Source: Alkalicaulis satelles
GTDB taxonomy: Bacteria > Pseudomonadota > Alphaproteobacteria > Caulobacterales > Maricaulaceae
Direction of reading: 5' to 3'
Length of the DNA stretch: 64,000 nucleotides
NCBI RefSeq assembly: GCF_008630495.1
Contig: NZ_VWOJ01000001.1
Coordinates: 186,001-250,000, forward strand
Below, piece after piece: positions 63,022-64,000 of the stretch. The position numbers were made by a program, and so were the translations under genes. Each line of letters starts with the position of its first letter. Position 1 is the stretch's first letter. A model generated the notes under the pieces. The model was not told the DNA's origin. It searched no databases and saw nothing but the letters and a program-made list of their open reading frames with translations.

Positions 63022-64000
63022 TCAGTTCGAGACCGTGATATGGTCGAGATTGCGGCGCTGGCGCTGGGCGGTGCTCAGGCACTGGGCCACGTCATTGAGC
63101 GCATGGGCAGCGATGCAGAAGCTGTCCTCATAGCGGAAGCTGCCCGCCGCGATGCATTGCTGCAGCATCAGGCGCGACCACTCGATGCAGCGCTCCACCG
63201 CCGGTTCGGAGAGCAGCGTGTCCAGCGCGCTCATATCGCCGCTCTCGATGGATTGCAGGGCGGCCACGGCCAGGAAGCGGCCCACCCGGCGCTCGTCCGG
63301 GGTGATCTGGCGTTCGCCCACGCTCACCGACAACTCGGGCAGGTCAGGCAGATTGGCCGGGCGCTCGGCGAACATGGACACCGCTGAGCCCATCCGCCCG
63401 CTGCGGCGCAGGCGCGGTTCGCCCTCTGCCTCCTCGCCGGAGCGGCGGAAGCGGGCCTGCAGGCGGGTATGGGCGGTGTTGAGCGCCTCATTGCGCTCGC
63501 GCCGGTCGCGCTCGCGGCGCATGGCCCAGGCCTGGCGCTGGAGGCTGTAGGATTCCTGGCGGTAGCGCTCGCCCACCTGGCGCATATGCGCCACGTCTTC
63601 CTCAATGGCGCCCACCACGCTGTCCTGGGCCAGATCAGCGCCCATGAAGCCGGTGACGAAGATCGGATCATGCATCAGCGCCGCGCGCGCGGTCTCCATG
63701 CCGTAATAATCGGCCACGGCGCGCACCGCGTCGATAAACTCGGGATGCTGGGCGGCCACCAGGGCGGCGTAGGCGATCTGGGCGTCCACCAGCCGGTCGC
63801 CCTGGTAATAGGCGGCCAGCGAGTCCATCACCGCGTCGAGATCATGGCCCGAGCGCAGTTCGCGCAGGCCTGCCCGGTTCACATCCTGATGGAAGGCGGC
63901 ATAGACCTCGGCTGTTTGCGTCAGCGGCGAGGACGGCGGCGCGTCAAGCGCCAGCACCGGGGCGCTGGCGGGCGCTTCAGCGGGCGGTTCCTCATCGTCG
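63022..64000 (-). CDS. Protein of unknown function, C-terminal part (cut by window edge)
   Basis: The frame is open from the right edge of the window (acidic/Pro-rich DDEEPPAEAPASAP leading into a GTG at 63957) and runs to a stop at 63022, so the protein starts beyond 64000. The visible 325 residues are largely helical (QTAEVYAAFHQDVNRAG; ERYRQESYSLQRQAWAMRRE) with a basic middle section, and the last 60 residues contain three cysteines (ERCIEWS, LQQCIAAG, FCIAAHAL). No domain recognised. Confidence 0.7.
   Translation of the reverse strand, partial: DDEEPPAEAPASAPVLALDAPPSSPLTQTAEVYAAFHQDVNRAGLRELRSGHDLDAVMDSLAAYYQGDRLVDAQIAYAALVAAQHPEFIDAVRAVADYYGMETARAALMHDPIFVTGFMGADLAQDSVVGAIEEDVAHMRQVGERYRQESYSLQRQAWAMRRERDRRERNEALNTAHTRLQARFRRSGEEAEGEPRLRRSGRMGSAVSMFAERPANLPDLPELSVSVGERQITPDERRVGRFLAVAALQSIESGDMSALDTLLSEPAVERCIEWSRLMLQQCIAAGSFRYEDSFCIAAHALNDVAQCLSTAQRQRRNLDHITVSN

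Overview
The window is high-G+C chromosomal DNA from an alphaproteobacterium, most likely a stalked or dimorphic member of the Caulobacterales/Maricaulales group (Maricaulis/Oceanicaulis/Hyphomonas-like). The reasons are a PopZ gene placed directly after an isoaspartyl-methyltransferase-like gene and tolC, a large membrane-anchored coiled-coil protein resembling the polarity factor TipN, the glyQ/glyS/ppdK order, and alphaproteobacterial housekeeping clusters. A sodium-coupled neurotransmitter-type symporter and an alternative oxidase fit an aerobic, probably aquatic, lifestyle. The genus is an inference; no rRNA gene is present to confirm it.

Layout: 1-5.2 kb carries a cut-off MFS transporter, a MurL-type peptidoglycan-precursor epimerase, tRNA-Leu with a hairpin-rich tandem repeat in its 3' trailer, radC, a CPA2 cation antiporter and queF. 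5.2-9 kb is more accessory: a three-gene translationally coupled XRE/membrane operon with paired operators, a curlin-repeat protein with a CsgH-like partner, a LOG-family hydrolase and a LysM protein. 9-19.2 kb holds an Atm1-type ABC exporter, an RND efflux pair, tRNA-Asn and tRNA-Cys, and the pcm-like/tolC/popZ cluster. 19.3-24.2 kb has small metabolic and signalling genes and a MoxR/VWA pair. 24.4-32.4 kb runs in one direction: thyA-folA, hflK-hflC-DUF2065, a DegP/Do protease, miaA, a divergent ketol-acid reductoisomerase-like gene and a VTT-domain membrane protein. 32.5-38.1 kb is the cell-shape cluster mreB-mreC-mreD-mrdA-rodA, followed by an NSS symporter closed by a strong bidirectional terminator.

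39.7-48.9 kb is transcribed leftward: a SleB-type cell-wall hydrolase, and the run DUF952-pyrD-small membrane protein-glyQ-gst-glyS-ppdK. glyS contains a palindrome-rich, in-frame insertion of about 134 bp and a separate AT-rich patch; these are the most unusual sequence features in the window. 49-57.5 kb contains a LexA/CI-like S24 regulator, a two-domain VOC protein, a DUF433/DUF5615 toxin-antitoxin pair, a Tat-exported MsrB, an S9 peptidase and the TipN-like protein. 57.6-64 kb has DUF418, a GGCT-like protein, a tyrosine-catabolism group (maiA divergent from hppD, plus a MarR regulator), an alternative oxidase and two poorly characterised proteins, the last cut by the window edge.

No complete novel multi-gene system is evident. 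The leading candidates for something undescribed are the palindromic element living inside glyS, the 29-codon/membrane/XRE operon, the hairpin tandem repeat behind tRNA-Leu, a possible small RNA ending at an orphan terminator near 15.45 kb, and the reductoisomerase-like paralogue with an altered metal ligand.
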